The notes: generated by a model from the letters alone, not told the origin. Counted from the stretch's first letter, positions 25,239-34,599 are shown. The stretch: 44,221 nt of DNA from JBKEBX01 sp047974615 (GCA_047974615.1 JBKECM010000109.1:1-44221), one strand, 5' to 3'. Made by a program: numbers and translations.

Positions 25239-25787
25239 ATGTCTTTAGAAAACCTTGAAGATAAGATGCAAAAGAGCCATGAGGCTTTATTAAGAGATTT
25301 TTCAAATATCCGTGCAGGACGTGCTAACCCACATTTGTTAGACAAAATTATGGTTGATTATTACGGTGTTCCAACACCTCTTAATCAAGTAGGAAACGTT
25401 GCTGTACCAGAAGCTCGTGTTTTACAAATTCAACCTTGGGAATCAAATCTTCTTAAGGAAATTGAGAAGGCAATTAATATGTCTGATTTAGGTCTTGTAC
25501 CTAACTCTGATGGTAAATCAATTCGTTTAGTTTTTCCTGAATTAACTGAAGAAAGACGTACACAACTTACAAAGGATATTAAGAAAAAAGGTGAGGACCA
25601 AAAGGTTATTATCCGTAATATTCGTCGTGATGGTATGGATTTATTTAAAAAACAACAAAAAGCTAATGAAATTACTGAAGATGAGCAAAGCTCGCTTGAA
25701 GACAAATTACAAAAACTTACTGATAAATTTGTTGCAGAAATAGACAAAAGTGTTGAGAACAAAAACAAAGAAATTATGACTGTTTAA
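25239..25787 (+). CDS. frr: Ribosome recycling factor
   Basis: Splits post-termination ribosomes together with EF-G. The 182-residue protein has the conserved blocks LRDFSNIRAGRANPHLLDKI, YYGVPTPLNQVGNV, IQPWE and IRNIRRDG, followed by the C-terminal helix of the three-helix bundle. Family length is about 185. AAAGGAG precedes the ATG, 22 bases after pyrH. Confidence 0.97.
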   Translation: MSLENLEDKMQKSHEALLRDFSNIRAGRANPHLLDKIMVDYYGVPTPLNQVGNVAVPEARVLQIQPWESNLLKEIEKAINMSDLGLVPNSDGKSIRLVFPELTEERRTQLTKDIKKKGEDQKVIIRNIRRDGMDLFKKQQKANEITEDEQSSLEDKLQKLTDKFVAEIDKSVENKNKEIMTV

Positions 25788-25846
25788 TGGCATTATTCAA
25801 TTTTTTAAAATAAATATAGGCAGTATATAGAAAATATGTAAACAGC

Positions 25847-25875
25847 TTTACTTATTACAAAAAAATTGTTATAAT
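25847..25875 (+). promoter_or_regulatory. Sigma-A type promoter for nifJ
   Basis: TTTACT at 25847-25852, 17-base spacer, TATAAT at 25870-25875. A perfect -10 and a strong AGGAGG ribosome site (25917-25922) fit a highly expressed gene. Confidence 0.65.
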
Positions 25876-25932
25876 ATAAAGGTATTTAGTTCCATTATTT
25901 ATGGTATTAAAATTTTAGGAGGTAGATTAAAA

Positions 25933-28900
25933 ATGGCTTTAATCAAAAAAACATTTGATGGGAATACTGCTGCTGCTTATGCATCTTATGCATTTACAGA
26001 AGTTGCTGGTATCTATCCTATCACACCAAGTTCTCCAATGGCTGAAATCACTGATGAATGGGCTGCTAATGGCTTAAAAAACATCTTTGGTCAATCTGTT
26101 AAAGTTGTAGAACTTCAATCTGAAGCAGGTGCTGCTGGTACTGTTCATGGTTCTTTGGCTGCAGGTGCTTTAACAACTACTTATACTGCATCTCAAGGTT
26201 TATTACTTATGATTCCTAACCTTTATAAGATGGCTGGTGAATTATTACCTGGTGTTTTACACGTTTCGGCACGTACGGTTGCGGCTCATGCTTTATCTAT
26301 CTTTGGCGACCATGGTGACGTTATGGCTGCTAGACAAACAGGTGTAGCAATGCTATGTTCAAACTCTGTTCAAGAAGTTGTTGATTTAGGCGCTGTTGCT
26401 CATTTAGCTACAATTAAAGGTCGTGTTCCTTTTATACATTTTTTTGATGGTTTTAGAACTTCTCATGAAATTCAAAAAGTTGAATGTCTTGAATATTCTG
26501 ATTTAGCTGAACTTTATGATTTTGAAGCTGCTAATAATTTCCGTCGTAATGCTTTAAATCCTGAGCACCCTGTAACTCGTGGTACTGCTCAAAATCCTGA
26601 TATTTTCTTCCAAGCTCGTGAAAGCTCTAACAAATTTTATGATGAGCTTCCAGCTATCGTTGAAGACTATATGCATAAAATTAACTCTAAAACTGGTCGT
26701 AACTATGAGTTATTTAACTACTATGGTGCACAAGATGCTGATAGAGTTATTATAGCTATGGGTTCTGGCTGTGAAGCTATTGAAGAAGTAGTTGATTATT
26801 TAGTTGCTAAAGGCGAAAAAGTTGGTTTATTAAAAGTACGTTTATATCGTCCTTTCTCATTAACTCACTTCTTAGGTGCTATTCCTAAAACTGCTAAAAA
26901 ACTTGCCGTTTTAGATAGAACTAAAGAGCCTGGTGCTTTAGGCGAGCCTTTATATCAAGATGTATGTACTGCATATACAGATATTAAAGAAAAACCTGAA
27001 ATTTTTGCTGGTCGTTACGGTTTATCTTCAAAAGACTTTACACCTGCTCAAGTTGTAGCTGTTTATGAAAATCTTAAACTTACTACTCCAAAAAATCACT
27101 TTACTGTTGGTATCGTTGATGATGTTACAAATCTTTCATTACCTGTTGGTGAAGAATTTAACCCTGTTGAAGATGGTACAGTTTCTTGTAAATTCTGGGG
27201 TCTTGGTGCTGATGGTACTGTTGGTGCTAACAAAAACTCTATTAAAATCATCGGTGATAATACAAACTATTATTCACAAGCATACTTCTCTTATGACTCT
27301 AAAAAATCTGGTGGTGTAACTCAATCGCATTTACGTTTTGGTAAAAATCCAATTCGTTCTACTTATTTAGTTAAGACTGCAGATTTTGTTGCTTGTCATA
27401 ACCCAAGTTATGTAGATAAATATGATATGATTTCTGATTTACGTGTTGGTGGAACTTTCTTACTTAACTGTAATTGGGACGAAAGTGAACTTGAATCTCA
27501 CTTACCTGCAGATATGTTACGTCAAATCGTAAACAAAAAAATCAACTTCTATACTATTGATGCAACTAAAATTGCACGTGAAATAGGTTTAGGTAATAGA
27601 ACAAACACAGTTTTACAAAGTGCTTTCTTCTATTTAACTAACATTATTCCTTATTCTGAAGTTGTTGACCATATGAAAAAAGCTATTACAAAAACTTATA
27701 TTAAAAAAGGTCAAAATATCGTTGATATGAACTGTAAAGCAGTTGATCAAGGTGCTGATGCTTTACACAAAGTTGAAGTTAAAGCTGAATGGGTTAACGC
27801 TCAAGATAAAGATAAAGTAGAATTATATGCGAAAAATCCACTTGAAAACATTAGCTATGTTTCTTCAATACTTGATCCAGTAAATGCTCAAAAAGGTGAC
27901 TTCTTACCTGTTTCAACATTTGTTGGTTATGAAGATGGTACAGTTCCAAATGGTACTGCTGCATATGAAAAACGCAACATTGCTGTAATGGTTCCAAAAT
28001 GGGATAAGAGCAAGTGTATTCAATGTAACCAATGTTCTTATGTTTGTCCTCATGCTACAATTAGACCTTTCTTAGCTTCTGATGATGAAATGAAAAATGC
28101 ACCAGCTGGTTATGAAACAATTAAAGGTTCTAAAGGTTATGAAGATAAAAACTACCGTATCCAAGTAGACGTACTTGACTGTGCTGGCTGTGGAGCTTGT
28201 GCTGTTCAATGTCCTGCTAAAGAAAAAGCTTTAGTTATGGAACCTACTGAATCTCAATATGGCGAAATGGAAAACTGGTATTTTGCTACTAAGTTAAGCA
28301 CTAAAGAAAACCCTGTAAACAGTGAAACTGTTAAAGGTTCTCAATTTGAATTACCTTACCTTGAGTTCTCTGGAGCTTGTGCTGGTTGTGGTGAAACTCC
28401 TTATGCTAAACTTGTAACTCAATTATTTGGTGATAGAATGTATATCGCCAATGCAACTGGTTGTTCTTCTATTTGGGCTGGTTCTGCACCTGCTACACCA
28501 TATACAAAAAATGAAAATGGTCATGGTCCTGCTTGGGCAAACTCATTATTTGAAGATAATGCTGAGTTCGGCTTAGGTATGTACACTGCTGTTAAGCATA
28601 TTCGTGATGGTTTAGTAGATAGAGCACAAAAATTAGTTGACTCTAATTGCTGTAAAGATGCTGCTGCAGCTTGGATTCAATCTAAAGATGATAGTAAATT
28701 AACTAAAGAAGTTTCTAAAAACTTTGTTGATGCATTAAAATCTTGCACAAACGCTGATAATAAAGAAACTGTTAAATATTTACTTGATAATTCTGACCAG
28801 TTAACTAAAAAATCTCAATGGATTATTGGTGGTGACGGTTGGGCATACGATATCGGTTTTGGTGGTTTAGACCACGTTATCGCTAGTGGCGAAAACGTAA

Positions 28901-29478
28901 ACATTCTTGTATTTGATACTGAAGTTTATTCAAATACTGGTGGTCAAGCTTCTAAAGCATCTCCTACTGCTTCTGTTGCAAAATTTGCTGCTAGTGGTAA
29001 GCGTATACGTAAAAAAGACTTAGGTATGATTGCTATGTCCTATGGTTATGTATATGTTGCTCAAGTTGGTATGGGTGCAAATCAAAACCAATTAATTAAA
29101 GCTTTAGTTGAAGCTGAAAGCTATGATGGACCTTCTTTAATTATAGCTTATGCTCCTTGTATTAACCACGGTATCAAAGGTGGATTAATTTCTTCTACTA
29201 ATTCAGCTCAAGTTCAAACTAAAAAAGCTGTTGATTGTGGTTATTGGCATTTATATAGATTTAATCCTTTACTTGCTGAACAAGGACAAAATCCATTTAC
29301 ACTTGACTCAAAAGAACCTACAGCTTCTTTCCGTGAATTCTTAAAAACTGAAAGCCGTTATACATCACTTGAAGTAACTTTCCCTGATGTTGCAGAAGGT
29401 TTATTTGAAGCTGCTGAAGCTGATGCTAAAGTTCGTTATGCAAGCTACAAGCGTTTAGCTGCTGCTAAATACGAATAA
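25933..29478 (+). CDS. nifJ: Pyruvate:ferredoxin (flavodoxin) oxidoreductase
   Basis: Oxidises pyruvate to acetyl-CoA and CO2, passing electrons to ferredoxin; the central energy enzyme of many anaerobes. The 1181-residue polypeptide joins all domains of the homodimeric enzyme: YPITPSSPMAE near the start (domain I), domain II through about residue 410, the gamma-type domain (about 415-630), a double [4Fe-4S] ferredoxin domain near 685-770 with CIQCNQCSYVCP and CAGCGACAVQCP, a proximal-cluster motif CAGCGETPYAK, and the thiamine diphosphate site GDGWAYDIGFGGLDHV...DTEVYSNTGGQ. Length is normal. Codon use looks more biased than in neighbours (many GCT, GGT, TTA codons), which fits strong expression. 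Monocistronic between its own promoter and terminator. Confidence 0.97.
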   Translation: MALIKKTFDGNTAAAYASYAFTEVAGIYPITPSSPMAEITDEWAANGLKNIFGQSVKVVELQSEAGAAGTVHGSLAAGALTTTYTASQGLLLMIPNLYKMAGELLPGVLHVSARTVAAHALSIFGDHGDVMAARQTGVAMLCSNSVQEVVDLGAVAHLATIKGRVPFIHFFDGFRTSHEIQKVECLEYSDLAELYDFEAANNFRRNALNPEHPVTRGTAQNPDIFFQARESSNKFYDELPAIVEDYMHKINSKTGRNYELFNYYGAQDADRVIIAMGSGCEAIEEVVDYLVAKGEKVGLLKVRLYRPFSLTHFLGAIPKTAKKLAVLDRTKEPGALGEPLYQDVCTAYTDIKEKPEIFAGRYGLSSKDFTPAQVVAVYENLKLTTPKNHFTVGIVDDVTNLSLPVGEEFNPVEDGTVSCKFWGLGADGTVGANKNSIKIIGDNTNYYSQAYFSYDSKKSGGVTQSHLRFGKNPIRSTYLVKTADFVACHNPSYVDKYDMISDLRVGGTFLLNCNWDESELESHLPADMLRQIVNKKINFYTIDATKIAREIGLGNRTNTVLQSAFFYLTNIIPYSEVVDHMKKAITKTYIKKGQNIVDMNCKAVDQGADALHKVEVKAEWVNAQDKDKVELYAKNPLENISYVSSILDPVNAQKGDFLPVSTFVGYEDGTVPNGTAAYEKRNIAVMVPKWDKSKCIQCNQCSYVCPHATIRPFLASDDEMKNAPAGYETIKGSKGYEDKNYRIQVDVLDCAGCGACAVQCPAKEKALVMEPTESQYGEMENWYFATKLSTKENPVNSETVKGSQFELPYLEFSGACAGCGETPYAKLVTQLFGDRMYIANATGCSSIWAGSAPATPYTKNENGHGPAWANSLFEDNAEFGLGMYTAVKHIRDGLVDRAQKLVDSNCCKDAAAAWIQSKDDSKLTKEVSKNFVDALKSCTNADNKETVKYLLDNSDQLTKKSQWIIGGDGWAYDIGFGGLDHVIASGENVNILVFDTEVYSNTGGQASKASPTASVAKFAASGKRIRKKDLGMIAMSYGYVYVAQVGMGANQNQLIKALVEAESYDGPSLIIAYAPCINHGIKGGLISSTNSAQVQTKKAVDCGYWHLYRFNPLLAEQGQNPFTLDSKEPTASFREFLKTESRYTSLEVTFPDVAEGLFEAAEADAKVRYASYKRLAAAKYE

Positions 29479-29508
29479 TAAAATATGTTGTAGTAATACA
29501 ATTTTCTT

Positions 29509-29545
29509 AAAAAACCCTGATATTAAATAGTATTGGGGTTTTTTT
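29509..29545 (+). terminator. Rho-independent terminator after nifJ
   Basis: AAAAAACCC (29509-29517) pairs with GGGTTTTTT, followed by a T run to 29545, 31 bases after the nifJ stop. Confidence 0.85.
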
Positions 29546-29618
29546 AAGTTGGTAATATGTTGTAAAATGTAATTGGTAACGCCTAAAAAACTCCGTTTAT
29601 TTGTCGGAATGTATTGTT

Positions 29619-30008
29619 GAAGGTGCTGATAAAGTCAAAAAGAAAAAATTTATTGTAGTTGGAATGTAAACAAAAATAGTGAGAACGTATTTGCATATTT
29701 TTATTCAGTAAAAATATATGACGAGGGCTAATTTTTGTGTAGTAAAGAGGAGAATTTTCAATTAAAAAATGAAAATTTTTAAGCATCTTCAAAGAAGTGC
29801 GACCTTATGAACAAGCAAAACAACGATTTTGCGTTAAGTGAGTAAGGAAAAAGTCAAATGACCTTTCCTCAGTTACGGCTTTCGCTGTAACTTTCGGCAG
29901 ATTAGCCACCTAAGACTACGCTTAGTGGCGAGGCTAATCTGTACGATTGAAATTATCTTATTGAAAAACTCTCAAATTAATTTTTTTCTAACCTTTTTCA
30001 GCACCTTC
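29619..30008. mobile_element. Nonautonomous palindromic element, copy 2, long form
   Basis: A 390-base member of the same family as the copies at 23886 and 36478: it begins GAAGGTGCTG and ends CAGCACCTTC, and shares the internal block ACAAAAATAGTGAGA. It has diverged inside, lacks a flanking direct repeat and contains an internal degenerate end (GCATCTTC near 29786), so it looks old or rearranged. Its right half carries three hairpins absent from the other copies. The 69-codon minus-strand frame over the left part is not a real gene. It fills most of the 766-base gap before the GGDEF genes. Confidence 0.75.
29845..29941. other. Cluster of three hairpins inside element copy 2
   Basis: Three stem-loops follow one another within 97 bases. 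AGGAAA/TTTCCT is at 29845-29869 with an inner TCA/TGA pair. TTACGGC/GCTGTAA is at 29873-29890 with one G-U pair. CAGATTAGCC...GGCTAATCTG is at 29898-29941 with an inner CTAAG/CTTAG stem. The segment is richer in G and C than its surroundings. It could be a structured RNA or a second inserted sequence; no family was recognised. Confidence 0.5.
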
Positions 30009-30187
30009 CCAAATTAATCAATGATACCAATTTTAAATTCAAAAGTAGAAATTTTATTTAAGTTATGGTAAAGTCTAATTTAGATTACACTGACAAAAGG
30101 TAAGCACTAATATCTGTAATTAGTCAACTTAGAAGTGTTTCTGTGACAAAAGAACAAAAGAATGTTTGTAATTTCAATTATTTTGTA

Positions 30188-30216
30188 TTGATTTTTTAAC
30201 AAATTTGTAATATAAT
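30188..30216 (+). promoter_or_regulatory. Sigma-A type promoter for the GGDEF genes
   Basis: TTGATT at 30188-30193, 17-base spacer, TATAAT at 30211-30216, about 22 bases before the likely transcript start and 29 before the ATG. The mRNA leader is therefore very short. Confidence 0.7.
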
Positions 30217-30244
30217 TGGTATATTAAGGTTTAGTGGGGTTTCT

Positions 30245-31327
30245 ATGATAACAAGAATTTATGACTATATTATTAAGTCATATATAGATAAATATGAAGA
30301 ATCTAAGATGATAAATATTTATTTAATTATTTTATTTATTGCAATAGAATTTTTATGGAATGTTTTTTATACAATTTTACTTGTTCAATTAAATATTTAT
30401 GATTTAGCAATGATTACTATATTTAATGTAATCGCGTTTATGTTAGGACTATACTTTGCTTTGTTTAAGCGGAAAATTGAAATTGTACATTATATTATTG
30501 TTATTGCAATTTGTACATATGTGTTTTTATGTACCTATCTTACTGGGTATGAGAAAAGTGCATATGCTATTTTGTTGCCATTATTTTTTTCATTACATAT
30601 TTTGTCTATTGTTGAAAAAAGACATTTTTGGTATTTAGTTGGTATTATTTCAATTACTCATTTTTTAGTTATTTTTTTAAGATATTTTGGTAACCCTATA
30701 CATGGGAATGAATATCAGTTTATAGAATGGATAAATATTGCTTTAGGTCTTTCTTCTATTGGTTTTATTATTTATGCAAAGGCATTAAGTGTTGAATTTT
30801 CAACGGTATATAAAAAAGCTAAAACAGAATATTTAGAAAAGAAAGTTAATACAGATTTTTTAACAGGTCTTTGGAACAGAAAATTCATGGAAAATTTGTT
30901 TTTAAAAGAACGTGTACATAAAGAATCATATTTGATTTTTTGTGACATTGATCATTTTAAAAAAGTAAATGATAATTATGGACATCTAGGTGGAGATTTT
31001 GTTTTAAAGGAAATATCTCAGCTTTTATCTAGTTATTTTAGAGAAGATGATTATGTAGCAAGATGGGGTGGGGAAGAATTTTTGATTTATGTTAAAAGCA
31101 TTAAATCCTTTGATATAATAAGTAAACTTGAGTCATTGCGTATTTTGATAGAAAATAAAAGTTTTATTTATGAAAATTTTGAAATTAAGGTTACTATGAC
31201 ATTTGGTGTTAAGTCATTTAGTGAAGAAGATGAAATGAAGAAAAGTATTGCTCTTGCCGATGAAGCGTTGTATTATGGCAAGGACAATGGTAGAAATAGA
31301 GTAATATATTATGAAGACATATATTAG
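30245..31327 (+). CDS. Membrane diguanylate cyclase, first of a tandem pair
   Basis: The 360-residue protein has an N-terminal sensor of about six membrane segments (residues 22-190) and a C-terminal GGDEF domain (about 200-358). The active-site motif is RWGGEEF with GGEEF at 275-279, a functional variant in the family. An RxxD inhibitory site (Arg266-Asp269) lies five residues upstream, so product feedback by cyclic di-GMP is likely. FCDIDHFKKVNDNYGH carries the metal-binding Asp. The next gene is a paralogue starting 11 bases later. The signal sensed is unknown. ATG follows only a weak ribosome site (GTGGGG). Confidence 0.92.
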   Translation: MITRIYDYIIKSYIDKYEESKMINIYLIILFIAIEFLWNVFYTILLVQLNIYDLAMITIFNVIAFMLGLYFALFKRKIEIVHYIIVIAICTYVFLCTYLTGYEKSAYAILLPLFFSLHILSIVEKRHFWYLVGIISITHFLVIFLRYFGNPIHGNEYQFIEWINIALGLSSIGFIIYAKALSVEFSTVYKKAKTEYLEKKVNTDFLTGLWNRKFMENLFLKERVHKESYLIFCDIDHFKKVNDNYGHLGGDFVLKEISQLLSSYFREDDYVARWGGEEFLIYVKSIKSFDIISKLESLRILIENKSFIYENFEIKVTMTFGVKSFSEEDEMKKSIALADEALYYGKDNGRNRVIYYEDIY

Positions 31328-31338
31328 GAGAATAATTA

Positions 31339-32460
31339 ATGAATACTCTTTTTAAAAATTTTTTTAATAAAATTGAATATTTTTCTGATAAATATGATGA
31401 TGGTGCTAAAAAAATATTTTCTATTACTATGATTTATCTTGGTATTGCTCTTATAAATTTTTATTATTTTTTTGTGTATAGCTTAAACAACTGCGTTGAA
31501 ATGGCTACTTTCGCTTTTTCGGCAACTTTGTTAATATCTTATTCAATTTATCTTACTTTGTTTAAAGAAAAATATTTGCAAGGTCAGTACATAGTTACCA
31601 TTGTAGTTGCTTTTTATGTTTTAATTACCACAACTTTCTTAGGTGTGAATAAAGATGCTTATTTGGTGTTTTATCCATTGATTTTTGGCTTTTATTCTAT
31701 ATCACCAGTGGACAAGAAACATATCAATGCGTCAGCTTTGATTTGTGGAGCCTTTTTTATATTAACTATTTTTGTAACTTTAAATACAGAGGCACCTTAT
31801 GAACATATGTTTAGGCATGTAGAGTATGTTAATATACTGATGGCTATTGGGTGTACTTATTTTATTATTTTTACTGATGATATATCAAATAAGGTTTTAC
31901 AAACTGTACGTAATGAAGAATTTAATGAGCTTGAAAAAGCAGCTAATACAGATTTTTTAACTGGGCTTTACAATAAACGTTTTATAGAAGAAAAAATTGC
32001 TAGCAATGAAGTCTTTGAAAACTCTTTTATTTGTATGTGTGATATTGATTTTTTTAAAAAGGTTAATGATACATATGGACATGCTACAGGAGATTATGTT
32101 TTAAAAGAACTCGCAGATTTAATGAAAACATATTTTAGAGAATATGATTTAATCATTAGGTGGGGTGGAGAAGAGTTTATGATTATTGTTAAAGAAATAA
32201 AAGATGTTTATGTTTTACAAAAATTAGACAGTCTAAGAGAATATATAAAGTCAAAAGATTTTATATATGGTAAATATAAATTTAATGTTAGTATGACTTT
32301 TGGTGTAAAATTTTTAGATAATAATATTCATTTTGAAGAAAATGCAAAGCTTGCTGATTCGGCTTTGTATTATGGTAAAGAACATGGTCGAGATAGCGTA
32401 ATTTTTTATACAAAAAATGAAGAATATATTGATGCTAGAGATTATTCTAAAAAATTATAA
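31339..32460 (+). CDS. Membrane diguanylate cyclase, second of a tandem pair
   Basis: The 373-residue paralogue of the preceding protein has the same layout: about six membrane segments (about 25-190), then a GGDEF domain with GGEEF at 276-280 and an inhibitory RxxD site (Arg267-Asp270). Matching blocks with its neighbour include NTDFLTGL, CDIDFFKKVNDTYGH and ALYYGK. The two genes are probably a tandem duplication, with the sensor halves diverged more than the catalytic halves. A short acidic/basic tail (IDARDYSKKL) extends the C-terminus. TTAGGAG precedes the ATG and the genes form one unit. Confidence 0.92.
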   Translation: MNTLFKNFFNKIEYFSDKYDDGAKKIFSITMIYLGIALINFYYFFVYSLNNCVEMATFAFSATLLISYSIYLTLFKEKYLQGQYIVTIVVAFYVLITTTFLGVNKDAYLVFYPLIFGFYSISPVDKKHINASALICGAFFILTIFVTLNTEAPYEHMFRHVEYVNILMAIGCTYFIIFTDDISNKVLQTVRNEEFNELEKAANTDFLTGLYNKRFIEEKIASNEVFENSFICMCDIDFFKKVNDTYGHATGDYVLKELADLMKTYFREYDLIIRWGGEEFMIIVKEIKDVYVLQKLDSLREYIKSKDFIYGKYKFNVSMTFGVKFLDNNIHFEENAKLADSALYYGKEHGRDSVIFYTKNEEYIDARDYSKKL

Positions 32461-32553
32461 ATTCACAAATTTAGTAAATTTTTTGTTTATTTTATACATA
32501 ATTATTGAGGAATAAAAATAATGCGTTGCGTTTAATATTGCTTTGGAGGGATT

Positions 32554-33672
32554 ATGAACATATCAAAAAAAGAAGCAATAAGTTGGCTTAACTTTTTTTC
32601 AAACTTAGATGATGACGAAGAATTACTACGTGATCATGAAGAAATTTTACTTGCTACTTTTGAACAAATTGAAAAAGCTTGTGAATATAGATATCAAAAT
32701 TTAAAAGATGAAATTTCTGGACTTAAAAACTTGGCAAATCGTTCCTTTTATGTTGGGAATGATAAAAAATTTCCTAAAGGTTGTAAGTCTTGTCTAGTTG
32801 GTACAGGTTTATGTGCAATTAGAAAAACAAATCGATGTAATATTGTATGTAAATTTTGCTATAATTATGGTGAGCTTGATAGTCAACCTCCTATTGGTAG
32901 TGGTATGTGGGAGATAGGTGGCTCAAAATATTATGAAAAGGATTTGGAGCTGTTACTTGAGGTTCAAAAGAAACCTACAGGTGTCTGTTATGTATACCTT
33001 GAACCTTTTATGGAAATCGAAAAATATTATAATGTGATAAAAAAATTTAGCGAACATAATATTCATCAACATATGTATACGAACGGTACTTTAGTTACTG
33101 AAGAAAACCTAATTGAATTAAGTAAGGCAGGACTTGATGAACTGCGATTTAACCTAGGTGCCACAAATTGTTCAGATAAAGTTATTGAAAATATTGCCTT
33201 AGCTAAAAAACATATTAAATATGTTGGTATTGAAACACCTATGACACCAGACTTTTTTAAATCTTTTATGGAAAAAAAGGATAAAATCTTGAGTACCAAT
33301 TTAGACTTTATAAATTGCGCTGAATTACATCTTAACCCAAATAATATATATAATTATGAAGATGAAAGTATGTATATGTCAAGGCAAGGGTATATTTCAC
33401 CTATATGGAGCAGAGAACTTACCTTGAAGTTTATGAAGATTGCAGATGATGAAGGTTGGGATATTGTTGTGCATAAATGTTCAAATAACACAAAGTTTGC
33501 TAGAGGTTTAAATCAAGGAACGAAAGAAGGTAAACCTTTTGGATTTAATAATTATTTTAATGAATTTGAAAAAGTACCATATGAGTTTTTCTTAAATACT
33601 TTAAATGATGTTAATTTTAATTTTTTAGAAGAAGAACAATTACCGGATAGGTTTTATAATGGTGGATTTTAA
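32554..33672 (+). CDS. Radical SAM protein of unknown role
   Basis: The 372-residue protein has the radical SAM cluster motif CNIVCKFC with Cys95, Cys99 and Cys102 (CX3CX2C), then a TIM-barrel-like stretch including QHMYTNGTLVTEENL and LDELRFNLGAT. Three more cysteines just before the motif (77, 80 and 87, in KGCKSCLVGTGLC) could hold a second metal site. An N-terminal helical region of about 70 residues comes first. No SPASM or methylthiotransferase domain is visible. TTGGAGGG precedes the ATG. I do not recognise a specific reaction; neighbouring genes do not reveal a substrate. Confidence 0.85.
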   Translation: MNISKKEAISWLNFFSNLDDDEELLRDHEEILLATFEQIEKACEYRYQNLKDEISGLKNLANRSFYVGNDKKFPKGCKSCLVGTGLCAIRKTNRCNIVCKFCYNYGELDSQPPIGSGMWEIGGSKYYEKDLELLLEVQKKPTGVCYVYLEPFMEIEKYYNVIKKFSEHNIHQHMYTNGTLVTEENLIELSKAGLDELRFNLGATNCSDKVIENIALAKKHIKYVGIETPMTPDFFKSFMEKKDKILSTNLDFINCAELHLNPNNIYNYEDESMYMSRQGYISPIWSRELTLKFMKIADDEGWDIVVHKCSNNTKFARGLNQGTKEGKPFGFNNYFNEFEKVPYEFFLNTLNDVNFNFLEEEQLPDRFYNGGF

Positions 33673-33771
33673 TTAACAATAAATGGCGAATAAGTAGCAC
33701 TTACATACATAGAGTTATTATAATAATTTTTTACTAAATATATATTAAAATGTAAAAATGGGAGGGATACT

Positions 33772-34521
33772 ATGAGTGATGATTTTCCAGAAAAACTTGA
33801 TAATTTAATAAATAAACTTTCCGGTAAAATTCAAGTATATGTTAAGGATTTTAGAGAAAATAAGGTTATATACGAAAAAGACTCAGACCTTGTTATTGAC
33901 TGTTCAAATTTTTTAGCTTTACCAGTCTTATATGGTATTTTAGGAGGAATTGTAGACAAAAAGGTTAAACTTAAAGATTCATTTGATTTTAATCCTAAAA
34001 ATGCAAGGAATTTGTCATATATTGTAGAACTTGGAAAAACAACATACACAATAGAAGAACTTCTTGAAGCTATGTGCATTACTAATGATAAAAATGCTCA
34101 AGATTTATTACTTGAAAATGTAGGTGAAGGAGTTATTAATAAGTTTTTAGATGGATTTGGTATGGCAGAAATCGGTTCAAAATACGATGAAAATATACAA
34201 AATCTATGTAAATTATTTGAGTATGCATATAAGAGAAGAATGTTAACTCCTAGACTTTGTGATATGGGTATCAAGTATATGGAGAGAAATGTAGATAGAA
34301 GTGCAATAACTAGACAAATTATTGATAATATAGTTGTTTCACATATAGATGGTTGTAATAGGAAATCTGCTGGTTCTATTGGTATTTTTAAACTTGATAG
34401 TGTTGAATACCTTGTGGCAATTAATGTTTCAAATGTTGATGATACTATTACTGCTAGACGTATTATTGGTGCAATATCAAGATATATTTACGAAGATTTT
34501 AAATCAGATGAAATGGTTTAA
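33772..34521 (+). CDS. Beta-lactamase-fold protein without catalytic motifs
   Basis: The 249-residue protein follows the class A beta-lactamase/serine hydrolase fold in outline: VYVKDFRENKVIYEKDSD, a helix at CSNFLALPVLYGI, YTIEELLEAMCITNDKNAQDLLLENVG, and a C-terminal strand region VEYLVAINV. The catalytic motifs are lost. Where SxxK should precede LPVL the residues align as Asn46 and Ala49; SDN is replaced by NDK; no KTG is present (KSAGS instead). There is no signal peptide, so it is likely cytoplasmic. It may bind rather than cleave a ligand. GGGAGG precedes the ATG, and a strong terminator follows. Confidence 0.7.
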   Translation: MSDDFPEKLDNLINKLSGKIQVYVKDFRENKVIYEKDSDLVIDCSNFLALPVLYGILGGIVDKKVKLKDSFDFNPKNARNLSYIVELGKTTYTIEELLEAMCITNDKNAQDLLLENVGEGVINKFLDGFGMAEIGSKYDENIQNLCKLFEYAYKRRMLTPRLCDMGIKYMERNVDRSAITRQIIDNIVVSHIDGCNRKSAGSIGIFKLDSVEYLVAINVSNVDDTITARRIIGAISRYIYEDFKSDEMV

Positions 34522-34562
34522 AAATTACTTTATACTTCTTTTAATAAATTTAATATTGTAAT

Positions 34563-34599
34563 AAAAAAACTTGATTTGTTTTTTAAATCAAGTTTTTTT
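34563..34599. terminator. Rho-independent terminator
   Basis: AAAAAAACTTGATTT (34563-34577) pairs perfectly with 34585-34599, 42 bases after the beta-lactamase-fold gene. It is symmetrical enough to end transcription from either side, including the minus-strand oxidative-stress genes. Confidence 0.88.

Noticed and set aside
29583..29792. Minus-strand 69-codon frame
   Set aside because: It lies across a noncoding palindromic element, has no ribosome site and no family-like sequence.
30065..30190. Short frame reading MVKSNLDYTDKR, stop, then ALISVISQLRSVSVTKE, resembling a MazF/PemK toxin C-terminus
   Set aside because: Only about 40 codons with an in-frame stop and no upstream coding; similarity is too slight to call a toxin remnant.
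32503..32535. Four-codon upstream ORF (MRCV) with GAGGA before the radical SAM gene
   Set aside because: Too short and too likely by chance in this base composition.
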